DNA of 64,000 nt from Micromonospora coriariae (GTDB taxonomy: Bacteria > Actinomycetota > Actinomycetes > Mycobacteriales > Micromonosporaceae), in NCBI RefSeq assembly GCF_900091455.1, contig NZ_LT607412.1, positions 3,100,001 to 3,164,000 of the forward strand, given 5' to 3'. Shown here piece by piece: positions 46,759 to 55,170 of this stretch (position 1 is its first letter; the number at the start of each line of letters is the position of its first letter). The notes beneath the pieces were generated by a model. That model was not told the DNA's origin and did no database searches. It saw nothing but the letters and a program-made list of their open reading frames with translations. The position numbers were made by a program, and so were the translations under genes.

Positions 46759-47535
46759 ATGACCGACGACCAGGCCCAGCCGGCCGGCGAGGCCGGGCTG
46801 TTCATCTACGGCATCGTGCCGTCCGACGTGGAGCCGACCCCGGACGCGGAAGGGGTCGGCAACCCGCCGGGCGAGGTGACCGCGGTCCGGCACGGCGACC
46901 TGGCCGCGCTGGTCAGCGAGGTCGGGTTGGAGGAGCCGATGGGCCGCCCGGCCGACCTGACCGCGTACCAGACGCTGCTGGACGGGACGGCGGCCGTCGC
47001 GCCCGTGCTGCCGGTCCGGTTCGGCACTGTGGTGACCGGGCCGGACGCGGTCCAGGACCTGCTGGAGGCCCACCACGACCGGTTCGCCGCCGCCCTCGAC
47101 GAGTTCGAGGACCGGCTGCAGTACATCGTGCACGGCCGCTTCCACGAGGAGGAAATGATCAGCGACTTCCTCGCCGAGAACCGCTCCGCCGCCGCGCTCG
47201 CCGACCAGGTGCGCGGCCGGTCGGAGGCGGAGAGCCGGGAACAGCGGATCCGGCTCGGCGAGATGATCAGCCAGGGGGTGGAGCTGCGCCGCGAGGCGGA
47301 GAACCGGGCGCTGATCGACGTGCTCACCCCGTACGCGGTGGCGCACGTGCCGCGCCCACCGAGTAGTGAACTGGACGCGATGAACGTCGCCTTCCTGGTC
47401 GCCGCCGACGACGAGGAGGAGTTCGTGCGGGTGCTGGAGGAGTTCGCCGAGCAGCGACGGGACCTGATCCGGATGCGGCTGCTCGGGCCTCTCGCCCCGT
47501 ACGACTTCGTCAGCGCCCATCAGCTGGTGGAGTGA
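46759..47535 (+). CDS. gvpF: Gas vesicle protein GvpF
   Basis: A 258-residue GvpF/GvpL-family protein, needed early in vesicle assembly and thought to hold GvpA monomers. GLFIYGIVPSDVEPTPD starts the first domain; VLPVRFGTVVTGPDAVQDLL and FEDRLQYIVHGRFHEEEMIS are conserved. The C-terminal domain ends with GPLAPYDFVSAHQ. ATG 46759 lies just after the gvpA stop; GTG 46753 is an in-frame alternative, and GAGGAGCGG is upstream. The paralogue gvpL lies downstream. Confidence 0.93.
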   Translation: MTDDQAQPAGEAGLFIYGIVPSDVEPTPDAEGVGNPPGEVTAVRHGDLAALVSEVGLEEPMGRPADLTAYQTLLDGTAAVAPVLPVRFGTVVTGPDAVQDLLEAHHDRFAAALDEFEDRLQYIVHGRFHEEEMISDFLAENRSAAALADQVRGRSEAESREQRIRLGEMISQGVELRREAENRALIDVLTPYAVAHVPRPPSSELDAMNVAFLVAADDEEEFVRVLEEFAEQRRDLIRMRLLGPLAPYDFVSAHQLVE

Positions 47536-47538
47536 GGC

Positions 47539-47898
47539 ATGGACATCCTCTGGGGTCTGCTGACCCTGCCGTACGCCCCGATGCGAGGGCTGACCGCCGT
47601 GGTGAAGGTGATCGCGCGGGAGGCGGAGTCACAGCGGTACGACCCGGCCAACATCCGGCGTGAACTGGAGGAGTTGGACGCGGCGGCGGCCGCTGGCGAG
47701 ATCACCTCGCAGGAGCGTGACCTGAGACAGCAGCAGGTCCTGGACCGGCTGATGGGCACGGGCGGCGGCGCCCGTAGCGCTGCCCCGGGCGCGGGCCGGG
47801 CGGGTGACCGCCCGACCCGCTCCGAAGGGCCACGGGGGACCGGCCAGCGACGGCGTGCCGACCGGCCGGGTGACCCGGGCCGGCGGCGGGGGAGGTGA
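47539..47898 (+). CDS. gvpG: Gas vesicle protein GvpG
   Basis: A 119-residue GvpG. The conserved start is MDILWGLLTLPYAPMRGLTA, then VVKVIAREAESQRYD and LEELDAAAAAGEITSQERD, a short coiled coil (about 35-65). The tail is disordered and basic. GvpG is an essential accessory protein in many clusters and associates with GvpF/GvpA. It starts 3 bp after gvpF and overlaps gvpO by four bases. Confidence 0.92.
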   Translation: MDILWGLLTLPYAPMRGLTAVVKVIAREAESQRYDPANIRRELEELDAAAAAGEITSQERDLRQQQVLDRLMGTGGGARSAAPGAGRAGDRPTRSEGPRGTGQRRRADRPGDPGRRRGR

Positions 47899-48251
47899 GC
47901 GAGGTGGCAATCCGCAGCGACGGCGAACGTACCCGCCGGCGGGAGCCGGCGGGCGGCGACGCCGATCAGTACGACGAGGAGGAGTACGTCGAGCCGGTGT
48001 CGGCCGCCGAGGCGGTCCGGGAAGGACTGCGCCAGGTTGTCGAGCTGTCCGGCCGGGACCCGGTCGGAGCCACCTCCGTCCAGGCCACCGACGACGGCTG
48101 GCTGATCGGGGTCGAGGTGGTCGAGGATCACCGGATTCCCGCGTCGACCGATCTTCTCGGCCTCTACGAGGTGGAGCTGGACATCGAGGGCGGCCTGCTG
48201 GGCTACCGACGGGTGCGGCGCTACCAGCGCGGGAAGGGTGAGGTGGGCTGA
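47895..48251 (+). CDS. gvpO: Gas vesicle protein GvpO
   Basis: A 118-residue GvpO. A charged disordered start (about 1-35, RRREPAGGDADQYDEEEY) precedes the conserved domain: AAEAVREGLRQVVELSGRDP, VQATDDGWLIGVEVVEDHRI and the end LLGLYEVELDIEGGLLGYRR. GvpO is reported to influence gvp expression or assembly. GTG at 47895 overlaps the gvpG stop. gvpJ begins directly after its stop. Confidence 0.92.
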   Translation: MSEVAIRSDGERTRRREPAGGDADQYDEEEYVEPVSAAEAVREGLRQVVELSGRDPVGATSVQATDDGWLIGVEVVEDHRIPASTDLLGLYEVELDIEGGLLGYRRVRRYQRGKGEVG

Positions 48252-48252
48252 A

Positions 48253-48636
48253 ATGACCGCTGCGCAGCAGCCATCGGTGGTGCAGAACTCCGGCCAGGTC
48301 CTGCCCGCCGGTCACGAGCCGGCCAACCTGGGCGACATCCTGGAACGGGTCCTCGACCGGGGCATCGTGATCGCCGGTGACATCCGGGTCAGCCTGCTCG
48401 ACATCGAGCTGTTGACGCTGAAGCTGCGGCTGGTCATCGCGTCGGTCGACACCGCGCGGCAGATCGGCATCGACTGGTGGGAGCACGACCCGTGGCTCAG
48501 CTCGCGGGCTCGGCCGCCGGTGGAGCCGGGGCCGCGTGACCCGGAGCAGGTCGAGGCGGAGCGCCGGCCCCGGGTGGCGGCCCGGGCGCGGCGCCGAGAC
48601 GCCGAACGGGAGGAGTGGGATGAGTTCGACGGATGA
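48253..48636 (+). CDS. gvpJ: Gas vesicle minor structural protein GvpJ
   Basis: A 127-residue GvpA paralogue. NLGDILERVLDRGIVIAGDI, then RVSLLDIELLTLKLRLVIAS and VDTARQIGIDWWEHDPWL match the J-type, where the end (GIDWWE) differs from GvpA. J proteins are thought to form the conical tips or nucleate assembly. AGGTGGG precedes the ATG at 48253; the GTG at 48238 lies inside gvpO. The end overlaps gvpL by 17 bases. Confidence 0.89.
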   Translation: MTAAQQPSVVQNSGQVLPAGHEPANLGDILERVLDRGIVIAGDIRVSLLDIELLTLKLRLVIASVDTARQIGIDWWEHDPWLSSRARPPVEPGPRDPEQVEAERRPRVAARARRRDAEREEWDEFDG

Positions 48637-49447
48637 GGTGGCCGCCTCCGCGCCCGCCCCGGTCGCCGGGGCCTGGCTGCACGGCGTGGTCCGGGACGCC
48701 GATCCGGCGGCGCTGGCGGCGATAGCCGGGATGGACGGCGCTCCGGTCCGGGCGGTGTCCGCCTCCGGCCTGGTCGCCGTGGTCAGCACGGCGCCGCTGG
48801 ACGAGTACGGCGAGCAGCCACTGCGCCGGAACCTGGAGGACCTGGCGTGGCTGGAGCGGGCTGCCCGGGCGCACCACTGCGTGGTCGAGGCGCTGGCTCG
48901 ACGGGGACCGGTGGTGCCGGCCCGGCTCGCCACCGTGCACACCGACGACACCCGGGTGGCCGGGTCACTCGCCGCGTGCCGGGCGGAGCTGGAGGCCACC
49001 CTGAACCGCCTCACCGGACGCGACGAGTGGGGTGTGAAGGGTTATCTGGTGCCGGGAGTGGCTCCGGCGAGCACCGAACCCGTCGCGGCCGGCGGTGTGG
49101 GGGCGGCCTACCTGCGGCGGCGTCGGGCGCAGTTGACCGCGCGGGAGGAGGGCCAGCAGGCGGCGAGTGCGGCGGCGGAAGCGGTGCACGTCGCGCTGTG
49201 CGAGCTGGCCGTGGCGGGCCGGCGGCACGCGCCGCAGGACCGGCGGCTCTCCGGTGCGTCCACCCCGATGGTGCTCAACGGGGCGTACCTGGTGGACCTC
49301 GTGGCGCAGCCCCGCTTCACCGACCTCGTGGGCGCGCTGGGCAGCCGGCATCCGGAGATCCGGCTGGAGCTCACCGGGCCGTGGCCGGCGTACTCCTTCG
49401 TCGCGGAGCGGCCGGAGCCGGCGCTCACCGTGCGGGAGCCGTGGTGA
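48620..49447 (+). CDS. gvpL: Gas vesicle protein GvpL (GvpF family)
   Basis: A 275-residue GvpF/L paralogue. The N-terminal domain (WLHGVVRDADPAALAAIAGM, then SGLVAVVSTAPLDEYGEQPL) and VVEALARRGPVVPARLATV match the family. The end is LTGPWPAYSFVAERPEP, compared with GPLAPYDFVSA in GvpF. It is a likely partner of the minor structural proteins. GGAGTGGG precedes the ATG at 48620, inside the gvpJ end. Its stop overlaps gvpS. Confidence 0.9.
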   Translation: MSSTDEVAASAPAPVAGAWLHGVVRDADPAALAAIAGMDGAPVRAVSASGLVAVVSTAPLDEYGEQPLRRNLEDLAWLERAARAHHCVVEALARRGPVVPARLATVHTDDTRVAGSLAACRAELEATLNRLTGRDEWGVKGYLVPGVAPASTEPVAAGGVGAAYLRRRRAQLTAREEGQQAASAAAEAVHVALCELAVAGRRHAPQDRRLSGASTPMVLNGAYLVDLVAQPRFTDLVGALGSRHPEIRLELTGPWPAYSFVAERPEPALTVREPW

Positions 49448-49656
49448 CCAGCGCGCTCGCGCCGAGCAGCGCGGACGATCCGCTGGCCTACCGGCCGGTC
49501 GCCCTGGTGGACCTGCTCGACAGGGTGCTCGCCACCGGGGTCGTGATCAGCGGCGACCTCACCCTGGCCATCGCCGACGTGGACCTGGTCCGGATCTCGT
49601 TGCGCGCGCTGGTCGCCTCGGTCGGCGCGTTGGCCCCGCCGGAGGACGCCGGATGA
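49444..49656 (+). CDS. gvpS: Gas vesicle minor protein GvpS
   Basis: A 70-residue GvpA paralogue of the S/M type: VALVDLLDRVLATGVVISGD, then LTLAIADVDLVRISLRALVAS and a very short tail. It lacks the DTYLRFAE end of GvpA. GTG at 49444 overlaps the gvpL stop, and the ATG of gvpK overlaps its own stop by four bases. It probably acts in assembly. Confidence 0.89.
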   Translation: MTSALAPSSADDPLAYRPVALVDLLDRVLATGVVISGDLTLAIADVDLVRISLRALVASVGALAPPEDAG

Positions 49657-50006
49657 CCGGGCGGGACGAGGCGGCGGAGCTGGCCGCCGCACTGGGCGCG
49701 GAGTCGTGGCAGCCGCCCCGCGTCACCCCGCTGGACCGTCGGGTCGCGGTGGACCGTGACTCGGTCGAGCGGGGGCTGGCCAGCCTGGTGCTGACGATCG
49801 TGGAGTTGCTGCGGCAGCTGATGGAGCGGCAGGCGCTGCGCCGGGTCGACCTCGGTGACCTGACCGAGGAGCAGATCGAGCGGATCGGGGTGACGCTGAT
49901 GGCGCTGGAGGAGCAGATGGCCGGGCTGCGCGAACACTTCGGTCTGGCCCCGGAGGACCTCAACCTGGATCTGGGCCCGCTCGGCCCGCTACTCCCCACC
50001 GAGTGA
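49653..50006 (+). CDS. gvpK: Gas vesicle protein GvpK
   Basis: A 117-residue GvpK, an essential accessory protein. The conserved part is DRDSVERGLASLVLTIVELL, then RQLMERQALRRVDLGDLTEE and QIERIGVTLMALEEQMAGLR. The end is DLNLDLGPLGPLL. The ATG at 49653 overlaps the gvpS stop (ATGA); the long open frame upstream is a shadow of gvpL. It is the last gene of the operon, and a hairpin follows. Confidence 0.92.
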   Translation: MTGRDEAAELAAALGAESWQPPRVTPLDRRVAVDRDSVERGLASLVLTIVELLRQLMERQALRRVDLGDLTEEQIERIGVTLMALEEQMAGLREHFGLAPEDLNLDLGPLGPLLPTE

Positions 50007-50018
50007 CCCGGGCCGGCC

Positions 50019-50044
50019 GGCGACAACCCCCGACAGGGGTCGCC
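50019..50044. terminator. Hairpin between gvpK and the convergent beta-propeller gene
   Basis: GGCGAC-AA-CCCC (50019-50030) pairs with GGGGTCGCC (50036-50044) except for a small bulge. It lies 13 bp from each of the two convergent stops, so it may serve both. Confidence 0.55.
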
Positions 50045-50057
50045 GCCGACCGGTGGA

Positions 50058-50990
50058 TCAGGCCGGCACCCGGACGATGTCGTAGTCGGTGTCCGGCGTG
50101 GACTCCACGTCGAACCGGCCGTTCACCACGTACAACGCCGAGCCGAGCAGGTCTCCGGTCGCCGGCGACCGCAGCTCCGGGCCGGTGATCTCCCGCTGCA
50201 CCACCCCGGCGGTGTAACCGTGGTTCAGTCGGACCACAGCGATGACGTTTGTCAGGTTACGGATCACGTACAGGGTGTGACCGCGCAGCACCAGCCCGTC
50301 GGCCCGCTCCACCGAATAACCACCGAGGTCGACGAGTCGGCTGCGGCCGGTGCGCGGGTCGATGCGTACCAGCCGGCCGGGCAGCATCTGTGCGACCAGC
50401 AGATCGCCGTCCGGCAGTGCCACGATCCCGTTGTGGTAGGCGTCCGGTGTGGCAGCCGGTCCGCTGAGCGGCAGCACCCGGTGGGCCGTGGCGGCGGGCA
50501 ACCGGCCACCGTGGCCCAGCGGCACCACGTACAGCACCTGCCGGCCCGAGTCGGTGAAGTAGACCGCCCGCTTGGTGATCACGAGGTCGTTGACGTAGCT
50601 GCCCGGCTCGTCGGTGAACTGGTAGTGGGCCAGTAGCTTGCCGCTCCCCGCGTCGTACACGCTGGCACCGCCACCGGAGAAGTCGGCGGTCCACAGCCGG
50701 CCCTGCTGGTCGAGCTTGAGGCCGGCCTTGTCCTTGCCCGGCACCGCCGGGATCAGCACCGAGCCACGGCCGGTACGTAAGTCACCGCGCCACACCGCCC
50801 CGTCCAAAATGGAGCTCACGTACACGGTGGTGCCCCGACCGATCGTCAACCCCTCGGGAGTGAACCCGTTGGGCAGGGCGATCCGGGCCGGGAACGGCTT
50901 TGCCGGATGGGCGGTCGCCGGCGAACCGACAGTGGTGAGGGTGGCCGCCACCACCAGGGGAACGAGGAGAAGCGAGAGCAGCTTGCGCAA
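50058..50990 (-). CDS. Secreted beta-propeller protein (SMP-30/ScyD-like)
   Basis: A 310-residue secreted protein. The signal peptide is about residues 1-28 (LLSLLLVPLVVAATLTTVGS, ending ATA-H). The mature part has repeated propeller strands: GFTPEGLTIGRGTTVYVSSI, KLDQQGRLWTADFSGGGASV, and DAYHNGIVALPDGDLLVAQM, as in SMP-30/gluconolactonase-like or ScyD proteins. Enzyme activity is not certain. A TTG start at 50990 with AGGCGG about 10 bases upstream fits the signal peptide. It faces the gvp operon and is probably monocistronic. Confidence 0.82.
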   Translation of the reverse strand: MRKLLSLLLVPLVVAATLTTVGSPATAHPAKPFPARIALPNGFTPEGLTIGRGTTVYVSSILDGAVWRGDLRTGRGSVLIPAVPGKDKAGLKLDQQGRLWTADFSGGGASVYDAGSGKLLAHYQFTDEPGSYVNDLVITKRAVYFTDSGRQVLYVVPLGHGGRLPAATAHRVLPLSGPAATPDAYHNGIVALPDGDLLVAQMLPGRLVRIDPRTGRSRLVDLGGYSVERADGLVLRGHTLYVIRNLTNVIAVVRLNHGYTAGVVQREITGPELRSPATGDLLGSALYVVNGRFDVESTPDTDYDIVRVPA

Positions 50991-51095
50991 GAAACACCGC
51001 CTGACGTCGTCGTGGATCTCTCCACTGAGGAATGTGACGTCCTAGGAACACCCTGGGTACGACGAAAGGTTGACTACCGGGTCAGCTGGGACGGG

Positions 51096-53351
51096 TCACC
51101 CTCGCTCGGCGGCGTACCTGGCCAGCCAGGCGACCTGGGCCGGGTCCAGCGACGGACGTACCCGGCGCCGGGCCGTGGCGACATGCGCGGCGGTGACCGT
51201 GGCCGCGGCCAACGACTCGCGCATCGCGGCCAGCGCCGCCTCCCGGACCAGCGCCGCGCAGTCGGCCGCGGAGAACCTGTCCAGTTCTCCGCCGAGGGCG
51301 GCCAGGTCGACGTCCGACGCCAGCGGCACGTGCCGGGACGCGGCGCGCAGGATCTCCGCGCGGGCCGCTCCGTCCGGCGGCGGCACGTAGACCAGCCGCT
51401 CCAGCCGGCCCGGCCGCAGCAGCGCCGGGTCGACCAGGTCGGGCCGGTTCGTCGCGCCGACCACCACCACGTTGCGCAGCGTCTCCACCCCGTCCAGCTC
51501 GGTGAGCAGCGCCGCGACCACCCGATCGGTGGTTCCCCCGTCGGTGGCCTGGCCACGTACCGGCGCCAGCGCGTCGACCTCGTCGAGGAAGATCAGCGTC
51601 GGGGCCGCCTCCCGGGCCCGGCGGAACAGCTCACGGACCGCGCGTTCGCTCTCGCCCACCCACTTGGAGAGCAGCTCCGCGCCCTTCACCGAGAGCACGT
51701 TCGCCCGGCCCGAGCCGGCCAGCGCGGTGACCAGGTACGTCTTGCCGCAGCCCGGCGGCCCGTAGAGCAGCACACCGCGCGGCGGCTGCACGCCGAGCCG
51801 GGCGAAGGTGTCCGGGTAGGTCAGCGGCCAGAGCACCGACTCGCTCAGCGTCTGCTTGACCTCGACCAGGTCACCCACGTCGTCCAGGGTCACCGAGGCC
51901 AGCTCCAGCGTGGACGCGGCCATCGTGGTCGGCCGGACCACCTCCAGCGCGGCGGTGAAGTCGGCCATCGACACGGTCGGCGTCTCGGCCGACTTCTGCC
52001 GCAGCGCCGCGCGTACCCCAGCCTCCCGGACCAGCGCGGCCAGGTCCGCGGCGACGAATCCAGGGGTACGTCCGGCCACCTCGTCGAGCCGGACGTCATC
52101 GGCCAGCGGCACCTGCCGGGTCAGCACGGTGAGCTGCTCGCGGCGCAGCGCCGGGTCGGGTAGCGGGATGCTGATCCGCAGCGACAGCAGGTCCGGCGCG
52201 CGCAGCGCCGGGTCGACCGCCTCCGGCCGGCCGGTGGTGCACACCACGGCGGCACCCGACCGGACGGTCTCCGCGAGCACCTGCCGGAACACCGTCGCCA
52301 CCGGGCCGGGCTCGTCCGCCGGGGCGAGCGCCTCCACATCGGTGACCAGCAGCACCGACGGCCCGCCGGCGCGGACCGCCGCCGCCACGGCCCGCAGCCG
52401 GTCGGCGGCGGCCTGGTTGGCCAGCGCGGCCACCTCGGGTGCCCAGAGCGGGTGGACGCGGGCACCGACCCGGGCCGCGACCGCGCGGACCAGCGCCGAC
52501 TTCCCGGAGCCGGCCGGCCCGCCGAGCAGCACTCCCAACGAGATTGTGGTGCCCAGCCGACCCAGCACCTCCCGGTGGTGGAAGCCGAGGTCGAGCAGCT
52601 CGGTCAGCTCCTCGGCCTGGGCCCGCAGCCCCGGCAGCTCGTCGACGTCGGGAGCGTCGTCCTCCTCCGTCGGGCCGACGGCCGCACCGGCCGGAGCCTC
52701 AGCCGGCCGGCGCCCGCCGGGCCCTCCGGACGGCCGCTCCGCCGGGGGGAGTCGCCCGGGGATGGCGCCGTGGGTGGCCGGGCCGTGCTCCCAGCCGACC
52801 AGCGTGTCCATGGTGACCAGCGCGCCAGCGGTGGGCTCGACCGCGACCACGGTGAGCAGGGTGCTGGTCCAGGCGAACCCGACCGTGTTGGCGAGGCTGC
52901 GTCGGGCCGCCTCGATCAGGCTGCGTACTGAGGCGTCCGGCAGCACGTCCTGCGGCAACAGCGAGACGTCGTCGCCGGCGGTGACCACCTTGCCCAGCAG
53001 GGCGAGCCGGAGCATCTCCGGGCTGACCGCCGCGACCACCTCCACCGGCCCGGTCAGGGTGACCCGGCTCGCCGGGGTCAGCGGCACCGGAGTCACCCGC
53101 ACCTGACCACCGTCGTGGAGGCCGAGGTTGCCCAGCGTCAGGTCGTCGGCGTACAGCAGGACGGGGCTCGCGCCCGGCTTGGCCGCCGCCACGATTCCGG
53201 CGGTCTCCCGTCGGCCGGCCAGCCGGACCGGGTCGCCGGGGCGCAGACCCAGCGCGGTCAGCACCTCCGGGTGCAGCCGGACGACGCCCCGCCGGGCGTC
53301 CAGCGCCGCCGGCCGCAGGCTGGCCGTGAGAGTCAGGTCGGGTTGCGCCAC
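51096..53351 (-). CDS. CDC48-family AAA+ ATPase with two ATPase modules
   Basis: A 751-residue AAA+ protein with a Cdc48 N-domain (TLTASLRPAALDARRGVVRL, about 1-180), a D1 module and a D2 module. D1 has Walker A GGPAGSGKSALV but a Walker B that reads VLLVTDVEAL, so the usual Asp-Glu pair is displaced. D2 is canonical: GPPGCGKTYLV, LIFLDEVDAL, and SRH-like TNRPDLVDPALLRPGRLER. It likely unfolds or remodels proteins or complexes. The GTG start follows TACGGT by six bases (leaderless). Confidence 0.9.
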   Translation of the reverse strand: MAQPDLTLTASLRPAALDARRGVVRLHPEVLTALGLRPGDPVRLAGRRETAGIVAAAKPGASPVLLYADDLTLGNLGLHDGGQVRVTPVPLTPASRVTLTGPVEVVAAVSPEMLRLALLGKVVTAGDDVSLLPQDVLPDASVRSLIEAARRSLANTVGFAWTSTLLTVVAVEPTAGALVTMDTLVGWEHGPATHGAIPGRLPPAERPSGGPGGRRPAEAPAGAAVGPTEEDDAPDVDELPGLRAQAEELTELLDLGFHHREVLGRLGTTISLGVLLGGPAGSGKSALVRAVAARVGARVHPLWAPEVAALANQAAADRLRAVAAAVRAGGPSVLLVTDVEALAPADEPGPVATVFRQVLAETVRSGAAVVCTTGRPEAVDPALRAPDLLSLRISIPLPDPALRREQLTVLTRQVPLADDVRLDEVAGRTPGFVAADLAALVREAGVRAALRQKSAETPTVSMADFTAALEVVRPTTMAASTLELASVTLDDVGDLVEVKQTLSESVLWPLTYPDTFARLGVQPPRGVLLYGPPGCGKTYLVTALAGSGRANVLSVKGAELLSKWVGESERAVRELFRRAREAAPTLIFLDEVDALAPVRGQATDGGTTDRVVAALLTELDGVETLRNVVVVGATNRPDLVDPALLRPGRLERLVYVPPPDGAARAEILRAASRHVPLASDVDLAALGGELDRFSAADCAALVREAALAAMRESLAAATVTAAHVATARRRVRPSLDPAQVAWLARYAAERG

Positions 53352-53386
53352 CGCCCGACCGTAGCCGCCGCCAGCCAGTCCCGCGG

Positions 53387-53908
53387 TCAGCGCCGGGGAT
53401 CCAACTCGTCCAGCAGCGACGGGTCCCGCCGGATCAGCTCCGCCAGCCGGGCGGCCGGGTCCGGGGTCAGCCCATTCGGGCCGGGTGCCCAGGCCGGCAC
53501 CGTCCGGCCGGACAGCGGCCAGGCCGGCGGCGGCTCCACCGGGGCCGCCGAGGGCTCCGGACCGACGGTGACGTGCGCGCCGTCCCAGGAGATCAGCAAT
53601 GGGTACGTCCGCCCGGCGTGCTCGACGCGGACGGTCACCGCCAGCCCCGGGTGGGCGCCGACGACCTGGCGTACCGCCTCGGCCACCTCCTCGACCGGGC
53701 CCCAGCCGGCCACCTCGCCGGGAGTGTCCCGCCCCGCGTGCCGACCCGGCCCGGCGTTGCGGGCGTCGGTGCGGCCGTTCCCGAGGTCGGCCGGTGCGCC
53801 GGCCGGACCCGGCGGTGTTGCGTTCTCGGCACGGTCGTTGGCCCGCCGGCGCAGCGCCTCCTCGCGCCGGGCCAGCCGGGCCAGCGTCTCGTCCAGGTCG
53901 CCCCTCAC
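53387..53908 (-). CDS. Hypothetical protein downstream of the conservon
   Basis: About 173 residues, not recognised. It begins with a short coiled coil (GDLDETLARLARREEALRRR), continues through a low-complexity stretch, then a small folded-looking part (EEVAEAVRQVVGAHPGLAVT, VRVEHAGRTYPLLISWDGAH) and ends AELIRRDPSLLDELDPRR. GTG at 53908 is used because the open frame upstream runs into the GTPase gene. It lies 40 bp after the conservon GTPase gene and is probably in the same operon. Confidence 0.62.
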   Translation of the reverse strand: MRGDLDETLARLARREEALRRRANDRAENATPPGPAGAPADLGNGRTDARNAGPGRHAGRDTPGEVAGWGPVEEVAEAVRQVVGAHPGLAVTVRVEHAGRTYPLLISWDGAHVTVGPEPSAAPVEPPPAWPLSGRTVPAWAPGPNGLTPDPAARLAELIRRDPSLLDELDPRR

Positions 53909-53948
53909 CAGATCACACCCCTTCCCGCCACGGCCGGAGCCGGTCGGC

Positions 53949-54716
53949 TCAGGCCCTCCTGTCCCGGGTGGCCCGGTCCAGCGCACGATCCAGGACGACC
54001 AGCAGGGCGTCCCGCACAGAGAGCCGGTCCCGGGCGTCGAACTGCACCAGAGGTACATGATCTCCGATGGCCAGCGCCCAGCGGATCTCACCCAGCTCCA
54101 GGGCCAGCCGCCCGTCGAAGGCGTTGACCCCGACCACGAACGGCAGGCCGGCCCGCTCGAAGAAGTCGATGGCCGGGAAGCAGTCGTCCAGCCGGGCACT
54201 GTCGACCACCACCAGCGCGCCGAGCGCGCCCCGGGCGAGGTCGTCCCACATGAAGCCGAACCGGGCCTGCCCCGGAGTGCCGAACAGGTACAGCTTCAGG
54301 CTTCGGTCGATGGTCACGCAACCGAAGTCCATCGCCACGGTGGTGGTGGTCTTGGCCGACCGGCCGCCGGGGTCGTCCACACCGATTCCGGCGCTGGTCA
54401 TCTCGGCCTCGGTGGTCAGCGGCGCGATCTCGGAGATCGCCCAGACCGTGGTGGTCTTGCCCACCCCGAACCCGCCGGCAATCAGGATCTTGACCGGGAC
54501 GGGCGGCGCGGCCGGCGGCCGGTGGGCCGGTGGTGGCGTCGACCCGGTGCTGGTCGGCAGCCGGTACGGCGGAGGTGGCGCGGCCGGTGGCTGCCCGGTG
54601 CGCCCGAGTGCGGGGCCGATGCCCGGCGAGGTGCCGTAGCGGGCGGCGGCGCTGTTGCCGACGAGTCCCCCGAGCGGGGCGACCGGCCATTCAGGAGATC
54701 GCACGGAGTCCATCAA
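53949..54716 (-). CDS. cvnD: Conservon GTP-binding protein (CvnD type)
   Basis: A 255-residue small-GTPase-like protein of the conservon (Cvn) system. A Pro-rich disordered N-terminus (about 1-70) precedes the P-loop ILIAGGFGVGKTTTVWAISE, switch-II LYLFGTPGQARFGFMW (G3 as GTPGQ) and NAFDGRL in the NKxD position. CvnD proteins form a membrane-associated G-protein-like complex with CvnA-C. Its ATG overlaps the DUF742 gene by 26 bases. Confidence 0.91.
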   Translation of the reverse strand: MMDSVRSPEWPVAPLGGLVGNSAAARYGTSPGIGPALGRTGQPPAAPPPPYRLPTSTGSTPPPAHRPPAAPPVPVKILIAGGFGVGKTTTVWAISEIAPLTTEAEMTSAGIGVDDPGGRSAKTTTTVAMDFGCVTIDRSLKLYLFGTPGQARFGFMWDDLARGALGALVVVDSARLDDCFPAIDFFERAGLPFVVGVNAFDGRLALELGEIRWALAIGDHVPLVQFDARDRLSVRDALLVVLDRALDRATRDRRA

Positions 54717-55170
54717 TCACTCGCAGGATGAGGTCGGGGTCGAAGGCGTTGTCGGCGTCGGTGACGTGCACATCCAGGTGCCCGGCGGCGCGCAGGTCGC
54801 CGACCAGGACCCGGGTTACGCCGAAGTGCAGCCGCGTCCGGGCCGAGAGCTCGGCCACCGAGATCGGCTCGGCGCAGAGCGCGATGATCGCCTGGAGCTC
54901 TGGTGCGAGTGGGACGGCCGGCGGGGCGATCCACGGACCGGTGTCCGGACGGATGGTCACCTGCGTCTCCAGCCCGATCGCCGGGTCCGCGCCCGCCACC
55001 CGTCCGGAGGTCAGCACGAACGGCCGGGGACCGGCCGGCCAGCCGTCACCCGCCTCCGGCGCTGGTTCCGCGGACCCGCCGCCGTCGGTGGAGGGCGCCG
55101 TGCGCAGGTAGGGACGGATCCGGGCCCCGGGCCCCGGATCCGGATCCTCACCTGCGACGTCGCGGGTCAT
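54691..55170 (-). CDS. cvnC: Conservon DUF742 protein (CvnC type)
   Basis: A 159-residue DUF742 protein with a winged-helix-like core: RPFVLTSGRVAGADPAIGLE, then LQAIIALCAEPISVAELSAR and HFGVTRVLVGDLRAAGHLDV. It acts between the roadblock protein and the GTPase in the conservon complex. The ATG overlaps the roadblock stop (ATGA). The N-terminal 45 residues are disordered. Confidence 0.91.
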   Translation of the reverse strand: MTRDVAGEDPDPGPGARIRPYLRTAPSTDGGGSAEPAPEAGDGWPAGPRPFVLTSGRVAGADPAIGLETQVTIRPDTGPWIAPPAVPLAPELQAIIALCAEPISVAELSARTRLHFGVTRVLVGDLRAAGHLDVHVTDADNAFDPDLILRVIDGLRAIS

